From Benincasa hispida (Eukaryota; Streptophyta; Magnoliopsida; Cucurbitales; Cucurbitaceae), in the NCBI RefSeq assembly GCF_009727055.1, contig NC_052351.1, positions 8,064,721 to 8,128,720 on the forward strand: a stretch of DNA of 64,000 nucleotides, written 5' to 3'. Of this stretch, positions 22,042 to 34,949 are shown piece after piece. Each line of letters begins with the position of its first letter. The first letter of the stretch is position 1. The notes under the pieces were generated by a model that was given only the letters and a program-made list of their open reading frames with translations, had not been told where the DNA came from and did not search any database. Position numbers and translations under genes: made by a program.

Positions 22042-24152
22042 TGAAGGAAATCGATCACGAGGATTTCCATGAGCAGCGGAATAGATTATTCCAAATTACA
22101 ATCATGTATGAACATTACAAATTATAGTCGTAAACAAGACATACAGTTATGCAATCAATATAGAAATTATAGCATGTTATAACAAGAAATCTAGGAGAAA
22201 CTCTATGCACGTTTGTAGACTCTCTAGGCTAAGCTTCTTGATCATGAACGCTCGAACATAACAACCTCGAACACTCGAACAACACGACCACTACATAGCA
22301 CAAACACCACGCATTCATCCTCAGCAATCGCCTTGATCACAAACACCCCAACAGCACGAATGACCTCCACAGAACCTCGACGACGTCGAGTTGGGTATGA
22401 CACCACCAATAAGCCTACCTTGGTATTCTTAGTGTCAGAATCGAGAGGGAGGGCTTTGTTTGGAATTGGTTTGAGGTAGACGAAGGAGGATTTAATAATC
22501 ATGTAAACGATTGAGCAAGTGGGAGAAGACTGAACCTATTGTATAGGTCGATGCCCAATCGTTTAGCAAAAGCTTAGCGATCGTCTAGCTAAAGATAAGC
22601 GATCATTTAGCTCATCGTTCAGTTCCATGTCTGTTGCTTACAAAACACCACACGATCATATAGCTCACTCAAGTTGTCGCTTAGTAAATCGTATTTACTT
22701 GACAACTTCCTTTCTGTGAGATTCTGATTGGGAAAAATCTCCAAAACAATTTTCACAAAAACTTACTAAAATTAGGAAAATAATTTTCCTTTTATCTCAC
22801 GGTTACCATAAACCACCATAACCTCCCACTCAATTCGTTATTAGAGAAAAAGATTTAATTATCCAATAATCAATATTATTATAAATATAAATGATAACCA
22901 ACTTATCATACTATATTTATGACCTATAGTTTTAATATTTCATATCATGAAACATATAAACCATAGTTCTTTTTCTATTCCATGGCACTTAATATAAATC
23001 TCATTTACATTAATCCTCCACTAGATGTATCTCATACATCATACCGATCATATCATATATACTCAAAATACCTCTTGTTAATTTGAATATTTTAAATCAA
23101 TACCAAGAACTGATCCTCAACTGAATCCATTGAGCTACCAAGGGGACCTTATGGACAAGTAGCTCGAAGCTCCAACGGTACGTGAATAACTGACTAAACT
23201 CTTTAGTCATGGGATCCACCATCCGTTTACTTTCAAGCACTCCACTAAAGACCGACAACTTAACTCTCCTTACCACAGATATATTATGTGTCCATCTTAA
23301 CCAATCAACGGTGCAACAACTCTTCACAGATCGCTCGTAAGTACAGCTCGGCCAATAACTGTTATGCCCCTATAGTTACATCTAACTCCTTAAGTACCAC
23401 TGATCCCTTTGATGAACATAAGTCATAGTCTTGCTACGATTGAGTCCTCTCTTCCAAAGAGAAGTTGTGGCCACTATGTTCAAGCCCCGAAATCAGCCAT
23501 TAAGAGAGCAATCTCTCTACTTATCCCTGCTTCAAGAAAGGAGTGAATTCCATCTTGTGGATTGAGTTCCCATCTCCAAGATCAGACAAGTCCCCAAAAA
23601 GGTAGGCATGTTGAGTTTGCAATCTGGCCACTCTTACCCATACTAATTAAAGAACCGCCCTCAAAGACAGAAGTTTTCAAAACACTCAGGATTGAGGTCG
23701 TGTCATCTATGGTCGTTTAGGTGAGATGTAAGTCTCTAATATCAACGACGTTATATACAGAGTCTAGTCATCTCGTGGTCCGGGTCTTATACAAACTCTT
23801 TGTATAGGACACCCCCGCTCGCACGTCTCCACATGAATGGTCGGGATCTACCATGTGTAGTAGTTTACAACATTTGCAAACCTCCACAAATGGGGGGTCT
23901 ATCCGTAGTGTCACCAGGATCAGGTATTCCACCTTAATCCTTATACTATAGACTTATTTAGGTTATCACTTAAGGTATGATCCACTTGTGTATCACATAT
24001 ACATGCTTAAGTTCACATAAGATAACCATGGAACTTTGTTTATTGGATATGAGTAAATGCTAGAATTAAATAACAATTATTTTATTCATCAAACAATGTG
24101 TATCTTTATGAAACAACGAGACTCCAGAAGAATTAGGACACTAATCCCAACA
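22042..24152 (-). mobile_element. Copia-A LTR (2111 bp); 5' LTR of element 16477-24152
   Basis: On the - strand it starts TGTTGGGATTAGTG at 24152 and ends CCTTCA at 22042, so TG...CA ends are kept. Its length matches LTR 16477-18582 (2106 bp). A CGATCG cluster sits at about 22500-22690. Its right end abuts another LTR of the same family that lacks its first bases (24153), so the element appears to have entered, or recombined with, that older LTR. Confidence 0.82.
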
Positions 24153-26132
24153 TAAGCATACAGCGGAAGCAATCATAATTAATAAGCACTTTAATTACAT
24201 TTAATTTTGAGTTCTAAAAGCATTCATGAAAAGAATTTCAAAGAGAAAGGTTTCAAGAACTAATACCCTTGAAAAATTCCACAAAATCCAAGCCGCTCTC
24301 CACGAATTTGAGCTTCAAATCAACAATGAACCACCATGAGTGTGTTTTTTACTATTCTCCAACTTAGATTTGAGTGGTGGAACTCACAATTGAGATCAAT
24401 TAGGTGAAGGAGGTAAGGGTATTTGGAGAGTTTTCAGAACTTCAGCAAAATAAAAAAATGCACCCTCCAATTTATGATAAATTGAAGTATTTAAGCACTT
24501 GATACATGCAAGCACTACCTCTTTAGCTACTTTGACACTTCAAATAGCACTCACAAGAAGAGCTTAGGTGTTCAAAGGTGGAGAAATCCACTAAATACTA
24601 AAAAATGTAGATTTCTCCACTAAGTCAAATTAAATCTCAAGATTTAATTTTCAATTTATATTGATTTAATTCAATATTAATCAAATACAAATTTCACTTT
24701 TTAAAACTAAATTTGAAATTTTAAAATTAATTTAATTTTTAATTAATTAAACAAATTTAATTAATTAATTAATAATTTAATATCAAATATTAAATTCATT
24801 AAACACCTATATCATACATGAATCCTATTCATGTAATTAATATTTAAATCAAAATTTAAATATTTTAAACTTTTCGATTAGGTTTAATTTTGATAAATTA
24901 AACGTTAATTATATTGAATATAATTATCCAAACCCTAATCTGAAATTGAACTATTCGAGTTCAAATCCTAATTTAAAATTTGAACACTTCAAATTGAAAT
25001 CTTAATTTCAATTTTGAACATTTAAAAAACACCCAATATACTAATCTAAGATTTACAAGCTAGTAGAGGGACCTTATGGACCTATAGATCATGAGCTCCG
25101 ATGATTTGAGATTAATAAGCTAAACTCTTTAAACCGAGTTAATCAATATTTGTTGACTATCGAGACACACCGCTATAGTTGTGTAATTGCACTCTTCTCA
25201 CTGTAGATATATTCCTATCCACTTGATTTAACCATAATTAGTAAGTCAACCTTTCATAGATTGTTCGTAATATCGACAAGGTCAAATTTTGGACCTTTCA
25301 TAGATTGTTCGTAATATCGACAAGGCCAAATTTTGTTTTATCCCCAAAATTATATCTTGCTCCTTTAGTTCCATTGATCCTCTAATGAACAATTGGTTTG
25401 CGATCCAATCACTAAACGAGTCCTTCTCAGGTCAATGAGAGGGTGGGTCCCCTTGTTCAAAACCTGGATTCAATACTTAAAAGAATAACCTTAAGCGTGA
25501 ATTCTGTCTTGCACCCTATGTTTCTAGATATATATCTGATCTTACCCCTTAAATGGGACTTATTGAACCAACATTGTTGAGCATACCCTTACCTATGCAA
25601 ATCTAAGGATAATCCCGAATAAACAAGAGTTCATAGTTAGCTCAGATAAGATCGTGTTACCTAAGTCAACGATTTGAAATAGATAGTCTTAAATAGTAAA
25701 CAACGTTATAAAGTAAGAGTGACTTATTTCTTGGTCTAATCTTATGCAAACTCGTTGCATAGGATACCCCCACTCCTCATGTCACTACATGAATGAATCA
25801 AAATCACTTCGTTTGTAGCACTTTACAACAAACTGTCTAACTACAGAGTGAGTCGAATCTGATAGTATTACCAGAATAAGGCACCCAACCTTATTCATAT
25901 ACTATAGATCGTTTTGGCTATTTATTTGAACTTGATCCATCTTTATGTCATCACATAAAGTTCAAGTATTCATATAATAGTCATGGATCTTTAGTTTATT
26001 GGATTTAGTCTTTACAAGTGCAATTTACATATTCAACAACAGTTTTATTGAATAAACATCAATAACATCTTTATTGATAATAGAAAATGTTTAACATTAC
26101 AAATTGTGAGTTTTAGAACATACAAGCCAACA
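24153..26132 (-). mobile_element. Older copia-A-related LTR
   Basis: Diverged LTR-family copy, - orientation, starting TGTTGGCTTGTATG at 26132. It keeps the conserved phrases ('gttcgtaatatcgac', 'gaccttatggacctata', 'gcataggataccccc') but has no CGATCG cluster. A 36-bp stretch around 'acctttcatagattgttcg' is duplicated in tandem at about 25248-25330. Its left terminus is replaced by the LTR ending at 24152. Confidence 0.7.
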
Positions 26133-26410
26133 CAAAAAAGTTATAATAAGAGTAGAATGGACAGAGAAGTCAAGAGAGAATGAAGAACATCTTGGATCTG
26201 AGCATTTCTTTCGATCAAAGATGAAAGGAGACGGAAGAGACGAGAGAGAAGAAAGGGAGAGGTTACAAATAATGAAGGACGTACAATTCGTGGGGTTGGG
26301 AACATTGTTCAATAGGGTTTATTTTTAACATAATCTTGAAGCCTCAACTAAAAATAGATGGTGCGCTAAACATGGAGTGGGCTATTATAGCTCATTCCAC
26401 CTTACTCTAC
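26133..26410. other. Short non-LTR spacer between LTR copies
   Basis: A purine-rich piece (aagagagaatgaagaac type) that does not match the LTR family. It is possibly the original host sequence into which the neighbouring LTRs inserted. A similar purine-rich patch is seen to the right of the nested block, at about 32475-32540. No gene recognised. Confidence 0.35.
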
Positions 26411-28072
26411 TGTTGGGCCCAAACTTTTAGAGTATATTAATGTGCAGTAGAGAAAAACAAAATAAGTACTCTAATTATACTTAATTTGAGTTTTGCTTCA
26501 AAGTAACTTTTACGGAAGAAGGTTTGCTTAACACAATACATTTGAAGAATCCTCTTCAAGTCCAGCTGAGTTCCATGTGAAAGAGCTTCAATCTTCAAGT
26601 AGACCACCACGAAGATCTTCTCTACTATTTTCTTGCAAGGATTGTATGATGGAAACACTAAATTGAGCTGGATGTATATAAGATATAAAGAGGGTTTGAA
26701 GGGTAGTTGGGTTTTGCAGAGTTCTTCAAGGAAGTCTTGTAAGCATGAATCCATTATTCAGCTCAACACATCAATTTATAGAGTTTTCGTCATGCAAATG
26801 CATATCTTGCATGAAGGCCAACTCCTACTTCATTGAGAAAATGGAATTGAGTGAATAAGGTGGTTTGTACCATAGTCCACTTTGGATTTTGATTTTCAAA
26901 AAGGGTTTTTTTTCAAAAAATGATTTCTAAAATCATTTTCTAAACTAAACTTATTTAATTTCATTTATTAGTTTTATCAAAATTAATTCAATTAATTGAT
27001 TTTTAAATATAACTAACTAATTAAACCTTTTAATTAATTTTGTTAATGTAATATCTAATATTAAATTAATAAAAAAATAATTCCATCATAATGAAATTAA
27101 TATTATACAATTAATATTTAAATCATATTTTAAACATTAATTATTTCTCCAATTTCTTTTAGTTTTGATAAAATTAAACATTTTAATTGTATCGAATACA
27201 ATAAATAAAAACCTTAATTGAATTTGAACATTTCAAATTCTAAACCCTAGTTTCAAATCTTATCAAGATTACTCAATTTATTAATTCAAATTACGAGCCA
27301 GTAGAGAGACCTTATGAATCTATAGATCATGAGCTCCAACGACTTGTAATTAATTGGTTTAAACTCTTTAAACCAAATTAATCACTATTCGTTAACTACT
27401 AAGACATTCCACTATAGCTCGATAGTTGCACTCTCCTCACTGTAGATATATTTCTGTCCATTTTAACCATAATCGGTAAGTCAATCCTTCACAGGTTGTT
27501 CATATTTACAGCTGGGTCAAATTACCGTTTTACCCCTATAAATACATCTTGCTTCTTAAGCTCCCACTGATCCTCCATTAAACAATTGATTTATAGTCCA
27601 ACTTATAAATCATAACTCTTTCTTCCATGAGAGGGCGGGGCCTCGTTGTTCAAGACAAGATATCAGCGCTTAAGAGAACAACCCATCTGCTAACCCTAAA
27701 ATGGGTAGGACTGAATTCAATATTGCAAAGCTACGTCCCCAGCTACCTATTCGATCTTATCCCCAAAATGGGAAGCTTATTGAGCAGTGTTGTTGGACTA
27801 CTCTTACCTATGCAGATCAAAGGATAATCTCGAATAAACATGAGTTTATAGTTAGTTCAGGATTAAGATCGAGTTACCCTAAGTCATTGAGTTTGAGATA
27901 GCCAGTTTTAATAGTAAACGGTTGTTATAAAGAAAATTGACTATTTCGAAGTTCGGTCTTATGCAAACTTATTGCACAGGATGCCCTCACTCACATGTCT
28001 CTACATGAATGACTTTTGGATTACATCATTTGTATCAGTATACAAAATGGGTTGCATCCAATAGTGTCACCA
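26411..28072 (-). mobile_element. Copia-A-related LTR, left part (split)
   Basis: LTR-family sequence, - orientation, with left end near 26410-26435 (not sharply resolved). It is interrupted at 28072 by the gypsy-like solo LTR and continues at 32175-32424, where the LTR start TGTTGGGAATGACC is found. The broken sentence 'agtgtcacca' / 'ccaggatgaggtaccc' is continuous in other family copies. Confidence 0.7.
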
Positions 28073-29779
28073 TGTAAACCCCGAACTCTATGTTTCCCCA
28101 TAAGAATGTTATATTAATTATTTGATAAGTGGAGATCCATGGTTACTTACATGGGTTACGAAGGAAGGGAAGGAAAAACAAATTAATTGAAGAGACTCAC
28201 TAATTGGAATTGGCCAGAAGCACTAAGTGCATTGAACATAGGAGGCGGTAGGAAGTATAAAAGGAAGAGGAATTTCAAAAAGCTCGGTTTTGGCAAATGA
28301 CTCAAACAAATTAAGTGAGATCGGTGCCATTTGAAAGCTGGGAGAATCTAGTTTTTGAGGTTGTTTTTTCGGAGAAAAATCTCACAAGGAGAAGAACAAA
28401 AAGTGAAATATTTGCAGAAGGGGAAGATTTTCGGATTAATTAGGGCTCGAGGTGAAGATTGGACGCTCTAAGCAAAATTACAAGGAATTTAGGGGTGAGA
28501 TTCTAAGGTAAAAAATAACTCAATTCTAAACAAGTTTGTAGAAGGAAGTTTCTTGAAAAGAGTCCTAGATTTTGAGTTATGAATTTTTGAAGTTGAAACA
28601 GGAAATTGGTGCGTAAACAGGCAGCTGCTTGGGAAGATTAAGCAAGCAGCTCATCATAGTGAGTGAGATAAGGAAATGAGTGAGAGCGAGAGCGAGATAA
28701 GGAAGAAGTGGATCTCGTTAAGGATGAAAATCTCGCTGCTTTTGTGGCGAATCTCGCTAGAAAGTGGCGAATCTCGTTGGAAAGTGGCAAATCTCGCTAG
28801 AAGTGGTAAATCTCACTCATGAGGATGATCTCGCTCATGATGATCATCTCACTAGTAATGCTGATTTTGTTGATGAAAGTTTCATTAGTAAGCAAACTAT
28901 CCGAATCATTTTGATGAGAATTCTAAGGAATTTAACCGGGAATTATGTCCTTTCAGGCCAAGAGGAGCTAGGAGAGGCATATAATCCGTTAAGAGCCCCG
29001 ACGAGCTATGAGTGGCTAAAATGAAATTAATACTTTCAATGTTTATGTATACAAGATCATGTAAGTTACAGTGATGCTGATGATGAATTTATACTTTCTC
29101 AAGCAACAAATGTTTAATGAATAACATAACGTATTTTCTCCAGCTTGTACATGATTTAACGCATGCCAAGGTATGCTGTGAATTCACTACAAAAGGTAAG
29201 TTCTTATGATGAAGCATGCGTTTTTGGAGGAAGGCTATGATAGAATGAGTCTTTGTGTAAATGGTATGTAATAAAACTTAATTTGATGCTAGAAAATAAC
29301 CTGATACTGAAGGACACGGAGAAGGTATCTGGGTAATAGTACCTAAGTTGTTAACGGTACTTAGAAAACTCCATATGCACGTAGGTAGTTATGAATGAGA
29401 GGCCGAAATATGGTCTCCTAGGCCATATACCAGCAAATAGAGGCCGAAGTATGGGTCTCTTAGCCGATGATAGACGTTGGGAGCTAGAGCAATGTATCTC
29501 GTGCTCAACTAAGGAGTAATGATGTTTAATGATGTATATGATTGTTTATCAATGTTTATGTTTAGAGGAAGTTGCTTGAGATACTCATCGATATATTTAC
29601 ATGTTTATAATGATGTAATACATGGTGTAATATGTTCTTATAGTCACTCATTGGGCTACTAGCTCACAGATTTCTATGTTTTCCTTTTCCAGGTAGCGGT
29701 CAGATCCCTCAAGGTTGATCTTGCTGCTGCTTGCCACTGAAAGGCTCGGCTTGTTAAGAATAATTTAGTTTTATAGTCT
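28073..29779 (+). mobile_element. Ty3/gypsy-like solo LTR, left part
   Basis: Begins TGTAAACCCCGAAC at 28073. It differs in sequence from the copia-A family and has features I associate with plant gypsy LTRs, such as the long 5' leader-like part, 'gggctactagctcacag' and 'ccttttccaggtagcgg'. It is interrupted at 29779 by a copia-A LTR and ends ...GGGTGTGACA at 32169. The 5 bp outside are CACCA (28068-28072) and TACCA (32170-32174). Four tandem copies of a 20-bp unit lie at 28744-28820. No internal coding region is present. The gypsy assignment is inference. Confidence 0.6.
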
Positions 29780-31881
29780 TAAAGGAACTCTTATTCAAGA
29801 ATACCTATGAGCAGAAGTGGATCTTTCCAATTCATTGTGACAGAATTACTGCATATACATTCAAACATACTTTCATAATGCTAAAGAGATCAAGAAATCA
29901 TACCAGACAAAGATTTCTACTTCACAACGAGTTTGAAGTCCAACTGTCTACCTCAAACAGTCACCACTCGGACAGAAGGAAACGGAGAATACAACACCAC
30001 TTAGAGCCCTCAGTATTCTTGGAGTGAGAATCCAAAGTGTGGGCTCTATTCGAATTTGGTAGAGGGAAGGAGGAAGATCAACCGTACACAACGATCAAGC
30101 AAGTGGGAGATGTGGTCGTCTATCTCATAGACAATATGCTTGATCGTTTAGGTGACGTATACGATCATGTAGTAAAAGTAAGCGATCGTCTAAACGATCG
30201 TGTAGGAAAAGGTAAACGATCGTGTAGGAAAAGGATGAGCGATCGTCTAAACAATCGCATAGGAAAAACTAAGCGATCGTCTATACGATCGTTTAGTAAA
30301 TATCGGGAGCTAAACGATCGCTTATAAAAAAGGTAAACAATCTTTTAGATAATAGTGTGCGACGATGTAATAGGTATGCGATCGCTTAGCAATATCGTAT
30401 ATGTAAGCGATCGTGTAGTCACTATCGTATAGGCACTGATTTTCTAAACGATGACACTATCTTTTTCAAAATATCCATGCACACCGAGATAAACACACCG
30501 TCTACTATTTATAATGCACTCATCTGTTATTTTGAATAGAAGAGGTGCCTTCCCATTTCCTTTATATCCGTCCAATGAATGTGATCTTATCACATTCATA
30601 ACTTATAAATTAATATCATATATTAATTATAATATTTTTTCTCTATTAGATATAAATCATATTTATATCAAATTTCCTCCAAATTAATGTATCTCATACA
30701 TAAGTTAATTATAGTATATTTAATTAACTCGTTCAATTATATCATATATAATCGAACTCCCTCTTGTCAATTTGAACATTTCAAATTGACCCAAAAACTA
30801 ATTCTCAACTTGTATCCAAGCTACCAAGGGGACCTTATGGACCTATGGCTCGAAGCTCCAACGGTACATGAATAGCTGACTAAACTCTTTAGTCACGATA
30901 TTCACCATCCGTTAACTGCAAGGCATTCTACTAAAGACCGATAGTTAAACTTTTCTTGCCATAGATATATTTTTATGTCTATTGGATATAACCAATCATC
31001 AGTACGATGACCCTTCATAGATGCTCATAATTACAGCAGGCCAATTTACCACTTTGCCCCTGTAATTACATCTTCCTCCTTAAGTACCATTGATCCCTCT
31101 AATGAACAATACAACATAGTCCTACTATGTGTGAACACCTCTCGGGCCATGAGAAGGTGTATGGCACCACATCGTCCAAACCTTGGAATCAGCCCTTAAG
31201 GGAGCTATCTATCTACTTACCCCTGCCTCGAGGAAGGAGTGAATTCCATCTTGTGAAGCTGAATTCCCAGCTCCCAAATCAAACGAATCCCCAAAATGGT
31301 AGGTTTAAGTCGGCGTTCTGGCCACTCGCACCCATGCAAATCAAGGACCACCCTCAATGGCAGGAGTTCCCAACTCACTTAAGATTGAGGTCATGTTATC
31401 TATGGTCATCCTAGTGAAGTGAAGTCTTAGTCATGAACAGTGTTATATGATAAGACATTAACACTTCGAGGTTAGGTCTTATACAAACTCTTTATATAGG
31501 ACGCCCCCGCTCGCATGTCCCCTACACGAATGATCAGGATCAGACCATCTGTGAAGAAGTCACAACACCTGTGACCATTCCACAAAGCGGGTCACATCCA
31601 TAGTGTTATCAGGATAAGATTTCCCTCCTATATCCATATACTACAGACCATTTTGGTTATCACTCAAGACATGATCCACTTGTATGTCACCACATACATG
31701 CTTAAGTTACATACAGATAACCAGGAATATTAAGTTTATTGATTTGTGGTAAAATGAAAAACATCAAAATGTGCAAAGTCAAGTAGTGAAGTAAATATCA
31801 TTTATATTATACATCACAAGTGTTCGTACAAAGTTGTTTACAAACTATTGGACACGAGACTTTAGGGTGCAAACCCCAACA
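29780..31881 (-). mobile_element. Solo copia-A LTR inside gypsy-like LTR
   Basis: Full-length (2102 bp) LTR on the - strand, from TGTTGGGGTTTGCACC at 31881 to a degraded end (TAAAGGAAC at 29780). Neither a primer-binding site nor a leader follows, so it is a solo LTR. Flanking 5 bp are AGTCT (29775-29779) and GGTCT (31882-31886), 4 of 5 identical. A dense CGATCG cluster, at least eight exact cores, lies at about 30140-30440. The 96-codon frame at 30037-30327 lies across that cluster and is not considered a gene. Confidence 0.78.
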
Positions 31882-32169
31882 GGTCTATCTATGTACACAT
31901 GTTTTGAGAGGGATTAGGGCTTTGTTAGTGAAGTTTGGGCCCAAATGTAAATATTTTACCTTAGATGTTATGTCATGACTGTTTGCATGTGATTATATAA
32001 ACTTATATAGAACCTTATGGAGGCGTACTGTGTGTGTACATTAATAATGTTTAACAGGTTGGTATTCAGGTTAGAGGGCTAAGGTGGTAAGTGCTGGCAG
32101 TAGGGCTAGTAACTACTACCGTCACAACTTCTTTCAGATTAAGAGGGTAATCTGGGAGGGGGTGTGACA
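31882..32169 (+). mobile_element. Gypsy-like solo LTR, right part
   Basis: Continuation of the LTR that starts at 28073; it ends GGGGGTGTGACA, giving a TG...CA element of about 1.99 kb once the nested LTR is subtracted. Confidence 0.6.
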
Positions 32170-32174
32170 TACCA

Positions 32175-32424
32175 GGATGAGGTACCCATTCTCATCAGTA
32201 TGCTTATAGACTATTTTGGCTACATACTAAAACTTGATCCATTTTTATGTCACCACATAAAGTTAAAATATTCATGTTATAGCCATGGATTCGTTTATTA
32301 GATTTTCATAAAAGGATGCAATATCAACAGTAATTTATTAAATAAAAAACTCAACAACATTTTTATTGATAAATAGAATATATTGACAACATTTACGAAC
32401 TGCGAATTTAGGTCATTCCCAACA
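32175..32424 (-). mobile_element. Copia-A-related LTR, remaining start
   Basis: The 5' 250 bp (on the - strand) of the LTR interrupted at 28072. It starts TGTTGGGAATGACC at 32424 and shares 'aaagttaaaatattcatg' and 'ccatggattcgtttatt' type phrases with the end of the LTR at 24153-26132. Confidence 0.7.
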
Positions 32425-33950
32425 CAAACAGCCCCTTAATGTCTATAACCACACTTTTTTTTTCTCATTCTTATTTGAAGAGAAGATCAGTGGGAAGGGT
32501 GGAGGAGAAGCCAAACAGAAGGAGTAGAGAAGCTACATCAACTCAAATTAAGATTAAAAAAAATTAGTAAAAGATGTCAATCGATATGTCACATATTTTT
32601 TTCGTTAGTCAACGTAACTAACGGTCAAGATCAAGTTAATAACCATTTAGAACTCTTTTTCAAACCTAAAGGACTAAAGCATTTGTTTTGAAACTTGTGG
32701 GACCAAATAAACATCAATCTCGAATCTCAAAGATCAAAAGTATATTTTGTCCAAGTTTTAATAGTTAAACTATATTTATAATTGCCTAAAAATATAAAAT
32801 TATATAAGTAAAAATATAATAAACTGAAACTTTATTTTTTAAAATAAAAACAAATAAAATAAAAACCTGTAACTTCCTACTAAATACGTACATTACACGC
32901 AGGAATAGACCAGCCTCAAATATTTAGGCAGATTCCTTTTATTAACTCTTTTATAAACATTACACAAGGAGTATTATTCAATATACAAGAAATTAAATCA
33001 CATAAAATATATATTATATTTTATTTCATTGCTGTTTTTTAGGTTTCAATAAACGTATAAGAAGAAAGTCATACATCATTGGAAAATGACAAAATTAAAG
33101 AATTTCAGTTAAAGTATGCAAAGCCGTTTCTTAATTTCTCTCCTCCTATTGGCCTTTTACACTTTTCCCCCTTTATTTTTTTAATATTACTAATACGTTA
33201 AAGTGACTTATCTTATGCATATTATATTTCTTTTTCATCTTATAAGTTACCATATAAAATTACATAATATCATAAACAATGACTTAATTTAATATTCCTT
33301 CACTCTTGGCACCAATGAGATTCTTTTTTCGACATCGAAAATCTAAGCCGTCGCCAATTATAGCATGACGTTATGAGCACGAGACGACAATTTGTTTTTT
33401 GTTTTCTTTCCCTAAAAAGTATAGGTTATATATCAAAATTATATAATCTAACTTTTGTAATGATTTTATCTTTATCCGTTTAATAGCTTTTAGTTAGAAA
33501 ATCTAGTTGTTTAAATCTAAGCCTCGCCAATTATAGCATGACATTATAAGTTCTTGGATCACTTGATGATTTAATAATCTATAAAAAGAACGTGCCAATT
33601 GTTGATGGCTTCATGACTATTTGATATAATAATCACGTAATATAATTTTTAATCTTCGAAATATATCAATATAAAACTATCATGTCTCAATATTTTTTAT
33701 AAAAAGATTTCAAAGAGAAAAAAAAAATCTAAACTACCAATTATTTTTATAGGTTAAAAATACAAATATAGTAAAAAAAAAAACTTTTAAATTCTTGAGA
33801 ATTCACATATCTACTAGACACAAAATTGAAGGTTCAAATTTTGTTTTGACATATGATTTAATTTTATATCTAATAAATCAGTTAATTTACAAAAATACAA
33901 AAAAAAAATTGAAGAACTTAGTTGTTAGCCGACATAAAATCAAAAATTAA
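32425..33950. other. Gene-free intergenic stretch
   Basis: No gene recognised. AT-rich with several poly-A/T tracts. The short phrase 'taagcc(g)tcgccaattatagcatgac' occurs twice (about 33344 and 33516). Confidence 0.5.
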
Positions 33951-34535
33951 AGTCTTATTTGACAACAATAATTTGATTTTTGATTTTTGAAAATTAAGCT
34001 TATTTTTTTCAAATTTTCTCCAATGCTTTTGCAGTTTTTTCTTATGTAAAAGAGTTGAGTTATTTGCCAAATTAAAAAAAAAAAAGGTTTTTATTATTAT
34101 TTTTTTTAATTTTCAAATCTTTGCTTATATTTTAAGACATTGGTAAAAAAAAGGGCAAATAACAATGCAATAAATTTAGAGGTAAAATTGGTGTTTATAT
34201 ACTTAGTTTTCAAAAACTAAAAATAAAAAGAAAATGATGTTTAGTAACCATTTCGTTCTTTTTTTAATTAAGTATATTTCCTCCCAATTTATTACAATAA
34301 TTTGCATCTTTTATAAGTACAATGGTTGAATTGTTGGCCAAATTCCAAAAACAAAAATAAATTTTTAAAAGCTACTTTTTTTAATTTTCAAATTTTTGCT
34401 TGATTTTTTAAACCATTGATAAAAGATAGATAAAAAATGAAGAAACTTGAAGGTAGAAATATGGTCTATAAACTTAATTTTAAAAAACAAAATAAAAAAC
34501 GAAATAGAACATGACGTTAGCAAATGAGACTTTAG
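33951..34535. repeat. Foldback repeat family F1, tandem pair
   Basis: Two adjacent copies (about 33951-34247 and 34248-34535). Each runs from a 'tttggta/ttagtaaccatttcg' type start, through 'gtacaatggttgaattgttg', to 'aaaaacgaaatagaac' type ends. They lie about 1.3-1.8 kb before the LEC2 start codon. Same family as 4728-5035 and the LEC2 intron copies. Confidence 0.5.
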
Positions 34536-34854
34536 AAACTTAACCAATACTACTTTTCCAAATTAAGAAAGTAAAAAAAAAAAAAGACAAACATTAAAGT
34601 TGAATGTACTAAAACTTGTATGAATGTTTAAAATTGTGGTTTCCCCTATGTGTTGTGTGTGTTAAATATGGTATGTAGTTCCATTGGAAAGGAAAGTGGA
34701 AGGGAAAGAAACATCAAAAGAGAAAGATCCCCTTAGTATCATCCAATGGTGTGTTTGATTTTTGGATAGACATGAAAGTGAAAGATAGGGAGAAAGATAC
34801 TGAAATGAGACATACTTAGACAAATACATGAATGTGTATGGCTAAGCCAGGGGT

Positions 34855-34860
34855 TGCATG
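34855..34860. promoter_or_regulatory. RY-core motif upstream of LEC2
   Basis: TGCATG, the core of the RY element bound by B3 factors of the LEC2/FUS3/ABI3 group and by VAL repressors, about 940 bp before the ATG. One six-base match is weak evidence on its own. Confidence 0.25.
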
Positions 34861-34949
34861 GTCTTCCGTGCTAATGTTACCTGCATTTAAACTCCCCTCA
34901 ACAAAATTTCTATTCTTTCTTAATCTTAAATTTCAGATTACTCTCGTTT

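Noticed and set aside
13488..24152. Endogenous pararetrovirus (caulimovirus) origin of the repeats
   Set aside because: LTRs, a tRNA primer-binding site at the LTR end, a purine tract and copia-order pol (integrase before RT) identify Ty1/copia elements.
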